A DNA stretch of 64,000 bases from Bifidobacterium parmae (GTDB taxonomy: Bacteria > Actinomycetota > Actinomycetes > Actinomycetales > Bifidobacteriaceae). The notes beneath the pieces are model-generated. The model was not told the origin of the DNA. It did not search any database and saw nothing but the letters and a program-made list of their open reading frames with translations. The stretch lies in contig NZ_NMWT01000010.1 of NCBI RefSeq assembly GCF_002860365.1, positions 96,866 to 160,865 on the forward strand. The letters are read 5' to 3'. Of this stretch, positions 41,512 to 51,623 are shown one piece after another. Position numbers and translations under genes: made by a program. Numbering within the stretch: the first letter of the stretch is position 1; every line of letters starts with the position of its first letter.

Positions 41512-41847
41512 TCACACCTCCACCATGCGTGCGGTGGCGGCCGCGTCGTCGTCATGCACGTCGAGCGGCGCGCGCAGCGATTGGATGCGGTCGCGGAACA
41601 GGGAGGCGGCGTTGCCCTCCCAGTCGAGGCCGGTGCAGGAGGCGAGCGCCGTGCGCGCCCGTTCGGTCACGCGCGGCGTGTCGGCCGCGACGGCGGCGAT
41701 GCGTTCGCGGCTGGTGCGCGTCGCCTCGTGGCAGCGGCAGGAGTCGTCGAACATGGTGTTCGGCTGGAGTCCGAACGAGGAGGAGCCGGCGGCGAACGGT
41801 GCGAACAGGCGCATCGTGCCCGGGGGATTGGTGGTCAGCGTGTTCAT
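41512..41847 (-). CDS. Small WXG-like helical protein
   Basis: Encodes 111 residues from ATG 41847. The protein is mostly helical after residue 40, with a W-x-G-type turn (LDWEGNAASLF; W76, G78) between two helices, as in ESX/WXG100-like proteins. The stop codon lies next to the start of the alpha/beta hydrolase gene (separation one base), so both are translated from one message. This pairing of a small WXG-like protein with a larger enzyme recalls type VII secretion substrate pairs, but no secretion ATPase is present in the window. The assignment rests on the motif and context and is moderate. Confidence 0.6.
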   Translation of the reverse strand: MNTLTTNPPGTMRLFAPFAAGSSSFGLQPNTMFDDSCRCHEATRTSRERIAAVAADTPRVTERARTALASCTGLDWEGNAASLFRDRIQSLRAPLDVHDDDAAATARMVEV

Positions 41848-41954
41848 GCCACCATTGAACGGGAACGGGCGGGGCGTCGTCCAGCCGGAACGGGGGCTGT
41901 GGTCGGAGCCCCCGTTGTCCACCGTTTGTTAAGGACGTTGGCGGAGGACCGGAA

Positions 41955-42548
41955 TCACCAGGGCTTGGTGGCCTGGGTCTTGGTGGTGTCCTTCGTGGTC
42001 TCGTTGTTCTGCTTCGAGGCGGAATCCGAGGGCGTGGACTGCTGGTTCGCCTTGAGCAGATCCTCGACCTGCTGCTTCTGCTTGGCGGTGAGACCGCCGC
42101 CCTTCTTCGCGTTCCTCGACGCGCCCGAACCCGAACCCGTGCCGTCGCCTGTCGCCGTGCCCGCGTCGGAGTCGCCCTTCTGCCTGGCGACCTCCTTGGC
42201 GGTGCGGGTCGTGAGCTTCTTCGAGACCTGCTGGTTCTGGCGGATCGACTGCTTCACCGAAGGAAACAGCAGGAACGAGAGGGCGCCCGCGTCCTCGAAC
42301 TGGGCGTCGGTCTGCTGCTGGCCCGCGCTCAGCGCGTCGAGGTCCGCGTCGGACTTGCCCGCGGTCTTCAGGTTCTCGTTGAGGGCGGTGGTCGCCTGGT
42401 TGTAGCGCATGACCGCCACGAGGTTCACGCCGGCCACGCCGGCCGCGCACAGGGCGAGCACGGCCAGCACGGCGAGCAGCACGCGCACGCCCATCGGCGC
42501 GCGGGCCGCGGGCTTGGCATCGGGCTTGGCATCATGGTCCACGCTCAT
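41955..42548 (-). CDS. Membrane-anchored hypothetical protein, last gene of the MoxR operon
   Basis: Encodes 197 residues. A single membrane span lies at about residues 20-48 (VRVLLAVLAVLALCAAGVAGVNLVAVMRY). The rest is hydrophilic, helical and Gln/Lys/Thr-rich, with a Gly/Ser-rich spacer (GDGTGSGSG) and a low-complexity C-terminus ending TQATKPW. No catalytic motif was recognised. The start overlaps the preceding VWA gene by ATGA, which ties it to the MoxR/VWA operon. Function unknown; the orientation (short cytoplasmic N-terminus, outer C-terminal part) suggests an envelope role. Confidence 0.8.
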   Translation of the reverse strand: MSVDHDAKPDAKPAARAPMGVRVLLAVLAVLALCAAGVAGVNLVAVMRYNQATTALNENLKTAGKSDADLDALSAGQQQTDAQFEDAGALSFLLFPSVKQSIRQNQQVSKKLTTRTAKEVARQKGDSDAGTATGDGTGSGSGASRNAKKGGGLTAKQKQQVEDLLKANQQSTPSDSASKQNNETTKDTTKTQATKPW

Positions 42549-43576
42549 ATCAGCCTCCTTGACAGTGCGAACTGCGCGCCCGCCTCCCAGGCGAGCAGCA
42601 GCGCAGCGGCGATCGCGATCGGCCAGACGACCGGCGTCACCCTCGTGCGCTCCTTGCGCGTGTCCGTCATCTTCCACTTGTCGCTCGTCTTCGCGGACAG
42701 TCCCTTGGTCATCGTGTCCGCGGCATCCACCTTGAGATAGGTGCCGCCCATCTCGTCGGCGATGTCCTTGAGATTGCCCTCGTCCATCTTCGACACGCCC
42801 GGCTGGCCGGTGTCCGGGTCGGTGACCCACTCCTGCGATTCCGCGTCGCCGCCCGAGGAGACGCCGTCCGCGATCTTCGGGATGTTGCCGCCCTCGGTGG
42901 AGCCGACGCCCACGGTGAACGCGTCGTCGAGATAGCCGCGCAGCGACGAGAACGTGCGCCGCGCCTTCGCCGAGGTCTGCTCGCCGTCGGTGATCACGTA
43001 CAGCACGATCGCGTCGTCCTGATGCTGGTCGCGGATCTGCTTCAACGTGGTGACGAGCTGGTCGAGCGGCGCGTCGAGCGACGAGCCGGCGGACACGCTC
43101 GTCGCCTCCGGCACCAGCGTGTTCGCCCAGCTGCGGATCGCCGGCGCGTCGGGCGTCAGCGGCACGTCGAGCGTGCCGGACGCGCCGAAGCGCAACGCGG
43201 CGAAACTCGAATCCGCGTACATCGTCGTCAGATCGTCGACGGCCTTGCGCGCCGCCTCCAGACGCGTGATCGCCGTGTCGGAGCCGTAATGCGCGTCCGT
43301 GACGGCCATCGAGCCGGTCACGTCGACCGCGACCACCACGTCCGTCGCGTTCACCGCGCGCGACGTGGTCGACGCGACCATGGACGGCGTCAGCGCGGCG
43401 AGCGCGACGAGCAGGCAGACGAGCGTGCGGCGCACGCACGAGGCGACCGTCTCGTCGCCGGCGGCGTGCCGCACGTGGCGGACGACGCCGACGACGGCGA
43501 GCGCGAGCATCGCCGCGGCGATCGCGCCGCCCACAGGCCATCCGAACGCGGGGGAGAGGGTCCATGTCGCATTCAT
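42545..43576 (-). CDS. VWA-domain membrane protein (BatA/BatB-like)
   Basis: Encodes 343 residues. Two N-terminal spans (about 13-32 and 48-66), a von Willebrand factor A domain from about residue 75 (VVVAVDVTGSMAV, the DxTxS MIDAS; LRFGASG; YVITDGEQTS), and a C-terminal span (VVWPIAIAAALLLAWEAG) are visible. This layout matches Bat/aerotolerance-type VWA proteins that work with MoxR AAA+ ATPases in maturing or assembling membrane complexes. It overlaps both neighbours by ATGA. The specific client is unknown. Confidence 0.87.
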   Translation of the reverse strand: MNATWTLSPAFGWPVGGAIAAAMLALAVVGVVRHVRHAAGDETVASCVRRTLVCLLVALAALTPSMVASTTSRAVNATDVVVAVDVTGSMAVTDAHYGSDTAITRLEAARKAVDDLTTMYADSSFAALRFGASGTLDVPLTPDAPAIRSWANTLVPEATSVSAGSSLDAPLDQLVTTLKQIRDQHQDDAIVLYVITDGEQTSAKARRTFSSLRGYLDDAFTVGVGSTEGGNIPKIADGVSSGGDAESQEWVTDPDTGQPGVSKMDEGNLKDIADEMGGTYLKVDAADTMTKGLSAKTSDKWKMTDTRKERTRVTPVVWPIAIAAALLLAWEAGAQFALSRRLI

Positions 43577-44637
43577 CGCTTCAACCTCCAGACCACGAGC
43601 AGCCACAGGGCGACCACGACGGCCAGCGCGACCGTGAACCATGCGGGATCGTCCACCATGGCGGCCTGATGCGCGCTGCGGCTCTCCGCGGAACGCCGTT
43701 CGTCGATGTCGCGCACCAGCTCGTCGACGCTGCCGCCGTTCGACTGCGTGAGGAACACGCCGCCGTGCGATTCGATCTGATCCTTCATCTGCGTGGTCGT
43801 CTCGTCGCCCTCGCTCTGCGTGGGGCCCGAGAACAGGCCGTCCACGGTGATCTTCGCGCTCGTCGTCAGCGCCAGCGCCTGTTCGAGCGTGTACGTCGGC
43901 GTGCCGGACACCACGTTGTCGGTGGCGAGCACGATCGACGCGGCACGCGTGCGTGTGGCGTCCGATTCGTCGGATGACGAGCCGTAGGCGAATCCGGGCA
44001 GCATCGCCGCGCAGGAGACCACGCCGTCGCCGATCAGCGACGTCGTGTCCTTGCGGTTCTGCGTGCCCTCCAGCCAGTCGGCGATCCGCTGGTAGTCGGA
44101 GTCGCTCATCTTGTCGATGTCGTCCTGCGATTCGACGCCCTTGAGCGCCTTCGAGGCGGCGTCCAGCTGCTCGGTGACCAGATCGTAGTCGTCGGTCAGC
44201 GGGAACACGGTGCGCGACGTCGAGTTGAAGATGCTCATGCCGATGCGCTCTCCCTGGAAGTGCCCGACCAGATCGCGGTACGTGTCGATCACCTGCCGGT
44301 CGTAGGGCAGCGTCGAACCGGACACGTCGAGGCACAGCACGATGTCGCGGCTCGACGAGCGCTCCTCGCTCACGTCGACCGTCGCCGGACGCGCGACCAT
44401 CGCGACCGCGACGGCAAGCGCGACGACGACGAGCACGGCGGCGCACCGGTTCAGCCACCGCCATTGGCGGAACAGCTTCGAGGCGCGTTCCGTGTTGAGG
44501 TCGTCGTCGAGCGTGAACACGCGCACCGTGTCGATGCGGTGTCGGCGCGACGAGAGCGCGACGACCAGGAGGATGATTGCGGCCGCGGCGAGCGCGCCGC
44601 CGAGCGCGGCCCACGGCCATTGCCATGACAACTGCAT
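43573..44637 (-). CDS. VWA-domain membrane protein (BatA/BatB-like)
   Basis: Encodes 354 residues from ATG 44637; the much longer in-frame extension upstream is Arg-rich shadow sequence of the neighbouring gene. Two N-terminal hydrophobic segments (WAALGGALAAAAIILLVVAL; CAAVLVVVALAVAVAMVA) are followed by a VWA domain with the MIDAS motif LCLDVSGST and later VLATDN. A final span (WFTVALAVVVALWLLVVW) ends the protein. It is a paralogue-like partner of the next VWA gene, with which it overlaps by ATGA; its start overlaps the stop of the preceding gene by one base. Both probably act with the MoxR ATPase of the same operon. Confidence 0.87.
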   Translation of the reverse strand: MQLSWQWPWAALGGALAAAAIILLVVALSSRRHRIDTVRVFTLDDDLNTERASKLFRQWRWLNRCAAVLVVVALAVAVAMVARPATVDVSEERSSSRDIVLCLDVSGSTLPYDRQVIDTYRDLVGHFQGERIGMSIFNSTSRTVFPLTDDYDLVTEQLDAASKALKGVESQDDIDKMSDSDYQRIADWLEGTQNRKDTTSLIGDGVVSCAAMLPGFAYGSSSDESDATRTRAASIVLATDNVVSGTPTYTLEQALALTTSAKITVDGLFSGPTQSEGDETTTQMKDQIESHGGVFLTQSNGGSVDELVRDIDERRSAESRSAHQAAMVDDPAWFTVALAVVVALWLLVVWRLKR

Positions 44638-45179
44638 CAGCGTCCCCACCTTTCCACGAGATTCGACACCCAACCGGCCGCCTCCTCGACGCTCGCCTCG
44701 CGCGCGTGCGCGTTCACGGCGGCGTCGGCGAACTCGGGCGGGTAGAGCGCGGCGATCGTCATGCGCAGCAGGTCCAGTCCGCCGCGCGCCGACGTCTCGC
44801 GCGGCTCGTTGCGGATGTCCGTGAGCGTGTGCGCGTTGAGGTCGCGGCCGGTCGACGCGGAGGCGAACTCGCGCGCGATCGCCGCGAGTTCGGTGAACGC
44901 GTCCTCGCGGCCGAGCGTACCGGCGTCGTGACGCGCGACCACGTCGTCGATGCGGGCGCGCCACGCCGCCTTGTCGCCGCCGCCGCTGTGCGCGCCGTGC
45001 GGCCGCGCCTTGGCGCGGGACCGGCGCGGGCGGGACAGCAGCGCCACGGCCGCGACGAGCACGGCGGCGAGCAGCAGGAACGCGACGAGCATCGCGACGA
45101 ACGGCCCGGTCATGTCGATCTGGCCGGCGGGCGTCAGATCGTCGGATTTCAACGCCAACGTCAGGTCGATCGCGGTCAT
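44637..45179 (-). CDS. Single-span membrane protein of the MoxR operon
   Basis: Encodes 180 residues. A short outer N-terminus is followed by one span (about 24-48; GPFVAMLVAFLLLAAVLVAAVALL), a basic stop-transfer segment and a cytoplasmic helical domain (WRARIDDVVARHDAGTLGREDAFTELAAIAREFAS; LDLLRMTIAALYPPEFADAAV). Its position between the DUF58 and VWA genes and its shape match the DUF4381-like small membrane proteins of MoxR operons, though the family cannot be proven by eye. ATGA overlap with the DUF58 gene shows translational coupling. Confidence 0.8.
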   Translation of the reverse strand: MTAIDLTLALKSDDLTPAGQIDMTGPFVAMLVAFLLLAAVLVAAVALLSRPRRSRAKARPHGAHSGGGDKAAWRARIDDVVARHDAGTLGREDAFTELAAIAREFASASTGRDLNAHTLTDIRNEPRETSARGGLDLLRMTIAALYPPEFADAAVNAHAREASVEEAAGWVSNLVERWGR

Positions 45180-46129
45180 GCGGCGCCTCCCATCACGTCG
45201 AGGCCGGCGGGCGCGCGCAGCTGGTTCGCCGTGTTGCCGGCCAGGGAGCGTGCGACGAGACGCACGAACGCGTCGAACATCGCCTCGCTGGACGCGGCGT
45301 GGATCATATGACCGCCGGCGCGGTCGAGCTCGCGCTCCAGCGCGGCGGCCATGTAGGCGCGATGCGTGTCCACCTCGGCCGCGGCGTGCGCGTCCGCGAG
45401 GAACGCGGGCAGACGGCGCGACCCCATGCCGTCGAGCACGCCGACGCTGCGGGCGGCGGCGAACGGGTTCACGGTCGCCACGTCGATGACCACGACCGGA
45501 TGCGTGCGCGCCACCAGACGCAGCGTCTTCAACTGGTCGTCGCCCAACGCGTGCTCGTCGGTGGCGAGCACGATCAGCGCGCGGCGGTCCTTGATGCGCC
45601 GCGCGTAGGCGAGCAGGGCGTCGATGTTGCGCGGCTGGTCCCAGTCGCGGTCCAACGCCTCGTCGAGCGTGCGCTCGAACTGGGCGAACCCGCCGTTGAA
45701 CGGCAGGCGCGTGATGCTCGCCGCGTCGGAGAGCACGAGCGACAGGTCGTCGGAGCGGCGCAGCGACAGGGCGGCGAACATGCGCAGCGCGTTCGCCGCG
45801 ACCTCGAAGGCGCGTTCGCCCGACTCGCAGGCGCCCGTCATCTCACGGCCCACGTCGAGCATCATCCACACGCGCGACGTGACCTGACGTTCGCGGCGCA
45901 CCACCATCGGACGGCCCTGGCGCGCGCTCGTCTTCCATTCGATCAGACGCGCCTCGTCGCCCGGCTCGTAGGCGCGCACGTCCATCAGCTCGTCCGAGCC
46001 GCCCGGACGCCGCGACGCATGCTCGCCCTCGATCACGCCCAGCGCCTTGCGGACGGTGGGCAGGCTCAGCTGCGTGCCCAGCGCCTCGATCCTGGCCCTG
46101 ATCGGATCGTCGGTTCGCGTGTCGATCAT
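45176..46129 (-). CDS. DUF58-domain protein
   Basis: Encodes 317 residues from ATG 46129. The DUF58 signature RAYEPGDEARLIEWKTSARQ lies near residue 52, followed by MVVRRERQV and a VWA-like fold (WMMLDVGREMTG; LIVLATDEHALG). Unlike many DUF58 proteins it has no N-terminal membrane spans. DUF58 proteins are regular partners of MoxR ATPases. The start overlaps the moxR stop by ATGA, and the stop overlaps the next start by ATGA, so it is the second gene of a fully coupled six-gene operon. Confidence 0.9.
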   Translation of the reverse strand: MIDTRTDDPIRARIEALGTQLSLPTVRKALGVIEGEHASRRPGGSDELMDVRAYEPGDEARLIEWKTSARQGRPMVVRRERQVTSRVWMMLDVGREMTGACESGERAFEVAANALRMFAALSLRRSDDLSLVLSDAASITRLPFNGGFAQFERTLDEALDRDWDQPRNIDALLAYARRIKDRRALIVLATDEHALGDDQLKTLRLVARTHPVVVIDVATVNPFAAARSVGVLDGMGSRRLPAFLADAHAAAEVDTHRAYMAAALERELDRAGGHMIHAASSEAMFDAFVRLVARSLAGNTANQLRAPAGLDVMGGAA

Positions 46130-47190
46130 GGAACGGGGACCGTCCTGACGATGCGGTCGACGACCTGGTCGGCGGTCACGCCGTCCGCCAGCGCCTCGAA
46201 CGTGAGCACGATGCGGTGGCGCATCACCTCGTGCACCACCGACTTCACATCCTCCGGGACCACATAGTCGCGGCCCTTGAGCAGCGCGTTCGCCTGGCCG
46301 ATGCGCGTCAGCGCGATCGAGGCGCGCGGCGAGGCGCCGAGACGCACCAGCGAGGCCAGTCCCTGGATCGGATGCGTGCCCGCGCCGCGCGACGTGGCGG
46401 CCAGATCGACCGCGTAGCGCATGATCGCGTCGGACACGTGCACGCGCTTGGCCGCGGCGCGCAGGAACTCCACGTCGCGGATCGACACCTGGTCGGCCGG
46501 CAGCTGCGCCGGATCGAACACGTCCGAGCCGCGGCGGGTGAGCAGCGCCAGCATGCGTCGCTCCTCGTCGGCCGTCGGATAGGTCATCACGGCCTTCATC
46601 ATGAAACGGTCCATCTGGGCCTCGGGCAGCGCGAACGTGCCCTCCTCCTCGATCGGGTTCTGCGTGGCGATCACCATGAACGGCTTCGGCAGGGCGATGC
46701 GCTCGCCGCCGATCGTCGTCGCGCCCTCGGCCATCGCCTCGAGCATCGCCGACTGGGTCTTCGCGTTCGAACGGTTGATCTCGTCGAGCAGCACGAAGTT
46801 CGCGTGGATCGGGCCGATCTGCGTGGTGAACTTCTGCGAGGCGAAGTCGAACACCTGCGTGCCCACCAGATCGGAGGGCATGAGGTCCGGCGTGCACTGC
46901 ACGCGCTTGAACGTGCCCGACACGGAGGTGGCGAGCGTCTGCGCGGCCGTCGTCTTGGCCAGGCCCGGCACCGATTCGATGAGGATGTGGCCGCCTGCCA
47001 CGAGGGTGAGGATCAGGGACTCGCGAAGATGGTCCTGCCCGACGAGCGTCTGGGCGAAGCGCGCGCGGATGCGGTCGGCCAGCGCCGCGGCCCGCTTCAC
47101 GTCGTCCGCGGCGATCGCGCTCGCCGCCACGGGGACCCGCATGCCGGCGGGCTGAGGGGGCATCTGTGGATTCGGAGGGAAAATTGCCAT
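46126..47190 (-). CDS. MoxR-family AAA+ ATPase
   Basis: Encodes 354 residues from ATG 47190; a GTG three codons upstream (47199) is an alternative. MoxR ATPases act as chaperones for membrane or metal-enzyme complexes together with VWA proteins. Seen are the Walker A variant ESVPGLAKTT, Walker B FVLLDEINRS, the MoxR motif MLEAMAEG, sensor ATQNPIEEEGTFALPEAQMDRF, and the C-terminal lid (GASPRASIALTRIGQANALLKGRDYV). It is first in the operon moxR - DUF58 - membrane protein - VWA - VWA - membrane protein, all overlapping by 1-4 bp, which argues for fixed stoichiometry. Confidence 0.95.
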   Translation of the reverse strand: MAIFPPNPQMPPQPAGMRVPVAASAIAADDVKRAAALADRIRARFAQTLVGQDHLRESLILTLVAGGHILIESVPGLAKTTAAQTLATSVSGTFKRVQCTPDLMPSDLVGTQVFDFASQKFTTQIGPIHANFVLLDEINRSNAKTQSAMLEAMAEGATTIGGERIALPKPFMVIATQNPIEEEGTFALPEAQMDRFMMKAVMTYPTADEERRMLALLTRRGSDVFDPAQLPADQVSIRDVEFLRAAAKRVHVSDAIMRYAVDLAATSRGAGTHPIQGLASLVRLGASPRASIALTRIGQANALLKGRDYVVPEDVKSVVHEVMRHRIVLTFEALADGVTADQVVDRIVRTVPVP

Positions 47191-47298
47191 GCGTTCCACT
47201 CTAACCGCGTGCGATGACCGCGGTTCCTGACAGCGGACTGGAAAGGCGGCGGGCGGGGGAGCGGGATGCGGTCCGCGTCCGGCCTCGCCCGGCTCCCG

Positions 47299-48000
47299 TC
47301 ACGGCAGACGCCAGTCGACCGGTTCGGCGCCCATCGCCTCCAACGCCTCGTTGGCGCGGGAGAACGGCTTCGAGCCGAAGAAGCCGCGCGACGCGGACAG
47401 CGGCGAGGGATGGGGCGACTTGATGACGGCCGCGTCGCCGAGCAGCGGTTCGAGCGTCTGCGCGTTGCGCCCCCACAGGATCGCGACCAGCGGGCGCGGC
47501 CTGCCGGTCGCCGGGTCGACGCGGGCGTCCAGCGCGCGGATGGCGGCCTCGGTGACCTCCTCCCAGCCCTTGCCCTGATGCGAGTTCGGCCTGCCGACGC
47601 CGACCGTCAGACACCTGTTGAGCAGCAGCACGCCGCGTTCCGTCCACGGCGTCAGGTCGCCGTTGGACGGCATGGGGACGCCGAGGTCGGCGGTCAGCTC
47701 CTTATATATATTGACGAGGCTCTTCGGCAGGGGGCGCACGTCGGGCGCCACGCAGAAGCTCAGCCCCACCGGGTGGCCGGGCGTGGGGTACGGGTCCTGC
47801 CCGACGATCAGCACCTTGATCGAGTCGAACGGGATCGTGAACGCCCTGAGGATGTCGTGCGCGGCGGGCAGCCAGGGGCGGCCGGCGCGGTTCTCCTCGC
47901 GCAGGAAGTCGCCCATGCGGTGGATCGTCGGTTCGACGTCGGCCAGGGCGGCGGCCCAGCCGGGTTCGACGAGTTCGCTCAGCGGTTTGATTTCGCTCAT
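47299..48000 (-). CDS. ung: Uracil-DNA glycosylase, family 1
   Basis: Encodes 233 residues from ATG 48000. The enzyme removes uracil from DNA arising from cytosine deamination or dUMP incorporation. Seen are the water-activating motif VGQDPYP (66-72, catalytic D69), the uracil-binding region [20 protein letters not shown] and the minor-groove loop [15 protein letters not shown]. Length and motif spacing are normal for family 1. It lies on the minus strand, divergent from the LytR_C gene, and 108 bp upstream of moxR; a separate promoter for moxR is therefore possible. Confidence 0.97.
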   Translation of the reverse strand: MSEIKPLSELVEPGWAAALADVEPTIHRMGDFLREENRAGRPWLPAAHDILRAFTIPFDSIKVLIVGQDPYPTPGHPVGLSFCVAPDVRPLPKSLVNIYKELTADLGVPMPSNGDLTPWTERGVLLLNRCLTVGVGRPNSHQGKGWEEVTEAAIRALDARVDPATGRPRPLVAILWGRNAQTLEPLLGDAAVIKSPHPSPLSASRGFFGSKPFSRANEALEAMGAEPVDWRLP

Positions 48001-48147
48001 GGCTCCACACTCTACCCCGCGTCGGGGGCGTGCGGTGCGCGCGCGTGATGTGCGCGTGGTGTGCGCGTGACACGGTGGGATGTTCCGTTCGGGCGGCCGT
48101 GCCGTTACACTCGGTGGGTAGTGTGACGAATGGAGGACAGGAACATC

Positions 48148-48828
48148 ATGGCGAAGAACGACAAGGACGAGGTGGATTCCTTCGAGCCGGATGCGTTCGA
48201 CAATCCGCCGAAGGGCCCCGCGGGCATGCACCGCGGCGCCCGTTCGGCAGCGGCGCGGTTCATGCCGTTCGTCGTGGTCGTGCTGGTCGCGGCGCTGTGC
48301 GGCGTCGGCGCGTGGGGCGTGTTCTCGGGCGAGGCCGGCAAGGTGAGGCTGCCGTGGTCGCAGTCCTCCTCGACATCGGCCGCGGCCTCCTCGTCGTCGG
48401 ACTCCGCGGCGGCGAAGAAGAAGGCGGCTTCGGCCAAGAAGGCTGCCGCCGAGAAGAAGGCGGCCGAGGAGAAGGCCGCGCAGGAGCAGCAGGCCGCCGA
48501 GGAGCAGGCCCAGTCGCAGCAGCAGGCGCAGGCCGAGCAGCAGGCGCAGCAGGCCGCCCAGCCGGACAAGACCAAGGGCGTGACCGTCATCAACGGCACC
48601 GGCATCTCCGGCTACGCCGCCACCAAGCAGAACGTGCTCGCCTCGGCCGGCTACACGAACGTCGCCGCCTCCAACCCGACCGGCAGCCTGCCGTCCGCCA
48701 CCGTGGTGTGGTACGAGTCCGAGGCGGACAAGGCGACCGCCGACGACGTGGCGTCCACGCTCGGCATCTCGAACGTGCAGCAGGCCAGCGGCCTCGGCGG
48801 CGGCATCGTCGTCGTGCTGATGAGCTGA
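48148..48828 (+). CDS. Membrane-anchored LytR C-terminal domain protein
   Basis: Encodes 226 residues from ATG 48148, preceded by GGAGGACAGG; an upstream ATG at 48130 overlaps that site. A single span (about 38-60; [19 protein letters not shown]) anchors the protein. A Ser stretch and a long Ala/Lys/Glu then Gln-rich helical stalk (about 78-145) follow. The last 75 residues ([47 protein letters not shown]) match the LytR_C domain, found in cell-wall associated proteins. A wall or envelope function is inferred; the precise role is unknown. It is divergent from ung and monocistronic by appearance. Confidence 0.85.
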   Translation: MAKNDKDEVDSFEPDAFDNPPKGPAGMHRGARSAAARFMPFVVVVLVAALCGVGAWGVFSGEAGKVRLPWSQSSSTSAAASSSSDSAAAKKKAASAKKAAAEKKAAEEKAAQEQQAAEEQAQSQQQAQAEQQAQQAAQPDKTKGVTVINGTGISGYAATKQNVLASAGYTNVAASNPTGSLPSATVVWYESEADKATADDVASTLGISNVQQASGLGGGIVVVLMS

Positions 48829-48872
48829 CGGCCGGCGCGTCCACGGTCCGTTTCATTTTCGCGCTCCCCCTG

Positions 48873-48901
48873 TTGTCGTTGACATGGGTCACGTCTATAC
48901 T
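48873..48901 (+). promoter_or_regulatory. Predicted promoter of the cold-shock gene
   Basis: A -35-like TTGTCG and a -10 TATACT are spaced 17 bp apart. The TTGACA at 48879 is closer to consensus but only 11 bp from the -10 and was not chosen. Transcription would start near 48908, leaving a leader of about 95 nt, as is common for cold-shock genes. Confidence 0.55.
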
Positions 48902-49001
48902 GTCCCTTTAGTCGCGAGGCGGGGGGAGCGCGGTGTTGTAGTTCTTTTATTCCCTCCGCGTCGGGAGAGATTACAGCTCACACAGCTAAGGGAAGTGCAA
49001 C

Positions 49002-49205
49002 ATGGCGCAAGGAACCGTAAAGTTTTTCAGTAACGGCAAGGGGTACGGCTTCATCACACCGGATGGTGGCGGTGACGACGTCTTCGTCCACTACTCGGTG
49101 ATTTCCGGCGAGGGCTTCAAGACCCTCGACGAGGGGGACAAGGTCGAATACGAGGCCGAGAAAGGGCCGAAAGGCATGCAGGCGACGAAGGTCACCAAAT
49201 TGTGA
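49002..49205 (+). CDS. Cold-shock protein, CspA family
   Basis: Encodes 67 residues, the normal length for a single cold-shock domain. It binds single-stranded RNA or DNA and melts RNA structures. Seen are RNP1 KGYGFIT (residues about 13-19), RNP2 VFVHYS (about 27-32) and the basic loop GKGYGF. The predicted leader of about 95 nt upstream fits post-transcriptional control. It is followed 86 bp later by an intrinsic terminator and then the groL control region. A second, longer cold-shock-domain gene lies at 55.4 kb. Confidence 0.97.
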   Translation: MAQGTVKFFSNGKGYGFITPDGGGDDVFVHYSVISGEGFKTLDEGDKVEYEAEKGPKGMQATKVTKL

Positions 49206-49290
49206 ACGTCGATGTGATGTGACTTTCGTGACATCGCCCACCATGAAATCCCTAGGTTCGTGAGGTTGAGGATTCGGACCCCTCAGGTTT

Positions 49291-49318
49291 GCCCCGGTCG
49301 GTATGACGGGGCTTTTTT
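49291..49318 (+). terminator. Intrinsic terminator after the cold-shock gene
   Basis: Stem GCCCCG/CGGGGC with a 10-nt loop and a run of six T. It ends the cold-shock transcript before the groL promoter region. Confidence 0.85.
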
Positions 49319-49407
49319 CATGCCCGGACGCGGGTCGGCGACGGCGCCGTCCGCGGCTTCGGCCGCGCCGGACGGTCATGCCCAAAGCGCAATCGCATGG
49401 ATGCATG

Positions 49408-49434
49408 TTGGCACTCGACGGGGTGGAGTGCTAA
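49408..49434. promoter_or_regulatory. CIRCE operator 1 (HrcA site) upstream of groL
   Basis: TTGGCACTC, nine bases, GAGTGCTAA: one mismatch from the CIRCE consensus (TTAGCACTC-N9-GAGTGCTAA). It is the binding site of the heat-shock repressor HrcA, here 115 bp before groL. Confidence 0.93.
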
Positions 49435-49442
49435 TCTCATGG

Positions 49443-51174
<1,732 letters not shown>

Positions 51175-51209
51175 TCGCGAGGGCGATCGGTTCCATCAGG
51201 TGACTGACC

Positions 51210-51254
51210 GAAGGGGCCCGCGCACGTGGTTCGTCCACGTGCGCGGGCCCCTTC
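51210..51254. terminator. Bidirectional hairpin terminator between groL and the WXG100 gene
   Basis: A perfect 20-bp stem (51210-51229 with 51235-51254), core GGGGCCCGCGCACGTGG, with a TTCGT loop. It lies between convergent genes and has CTTC tails on both sides, so it can serve both. Confidence 0.88.
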
Positions 51255-51269
51255 GTCGTCACGGACGGG

Positions 51270-51560
51270 TCACTGCGCGAAGAGGCGCGTGGCCTGCGAC
51301 TCGGCGTCCGCATAGACGGTGGACGCCTGCGTCAGGGCGTTCTGGATCGACTCCAGCGACGTCTCCATCTGCTGCTGCGCGGCCCGCCACTGCTCGGCCA
51401 CCGAGGTGAACTGCGTGGCGGCGGAGCCGCGCCACGCGTCCTGCAGGGCGTTGAGATTCGCGTACATGCCGGCCACGGCCTGCCTGATCTGGCCGACCGA
51501 GGCCTGCACCGCGGCGCTCGATGACTGGATCCTCTCCGAATCCACCTGGTATTGGGGCAT
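51270..51560 (-). CDS. WXG100-family protein (ESAT-6-like)
   Basis: Encodes 96 residues from ATG 51560, preceded by AAAGGAG. It is all-helical with the WxG turn (DAWRGSAATQF; W43, G45) between two long helices, the classic shape of type VII secretion substrates. The family often forms dimers and is exported with an EccC/EssC ATPase; none is present in this window. The C-terminal YxxxD/E export-like motif is seen as YADAE. It is a single gene between groL and the TPM-domain gene, divergent from the latter. Confidence 0.9.
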   Translation of the reverse strand: MPQYQVDSERIQSSSAAVQASVGQIRQAVAGMYANLNALQDAWRGSAATQFTSVAEQWRAAQQQMETSLESIQNALTQASTVYADAESQATRLFAQ

Positions 51561-51623
51561 CGTCGTCTCCTTTCGTCGGAGGGTTGTTGTCTGTTGGCGC
51601 AACCGGTCGCTAAGGTGGAGTCT

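Noticed and set aside
48879-48901. TTGACA as the -35 of the cold-shock promoter
   Set aside because: It is only 11 bp from the TATACT element; the TTGTCG at 48873 has the correct 17-bp spacing.
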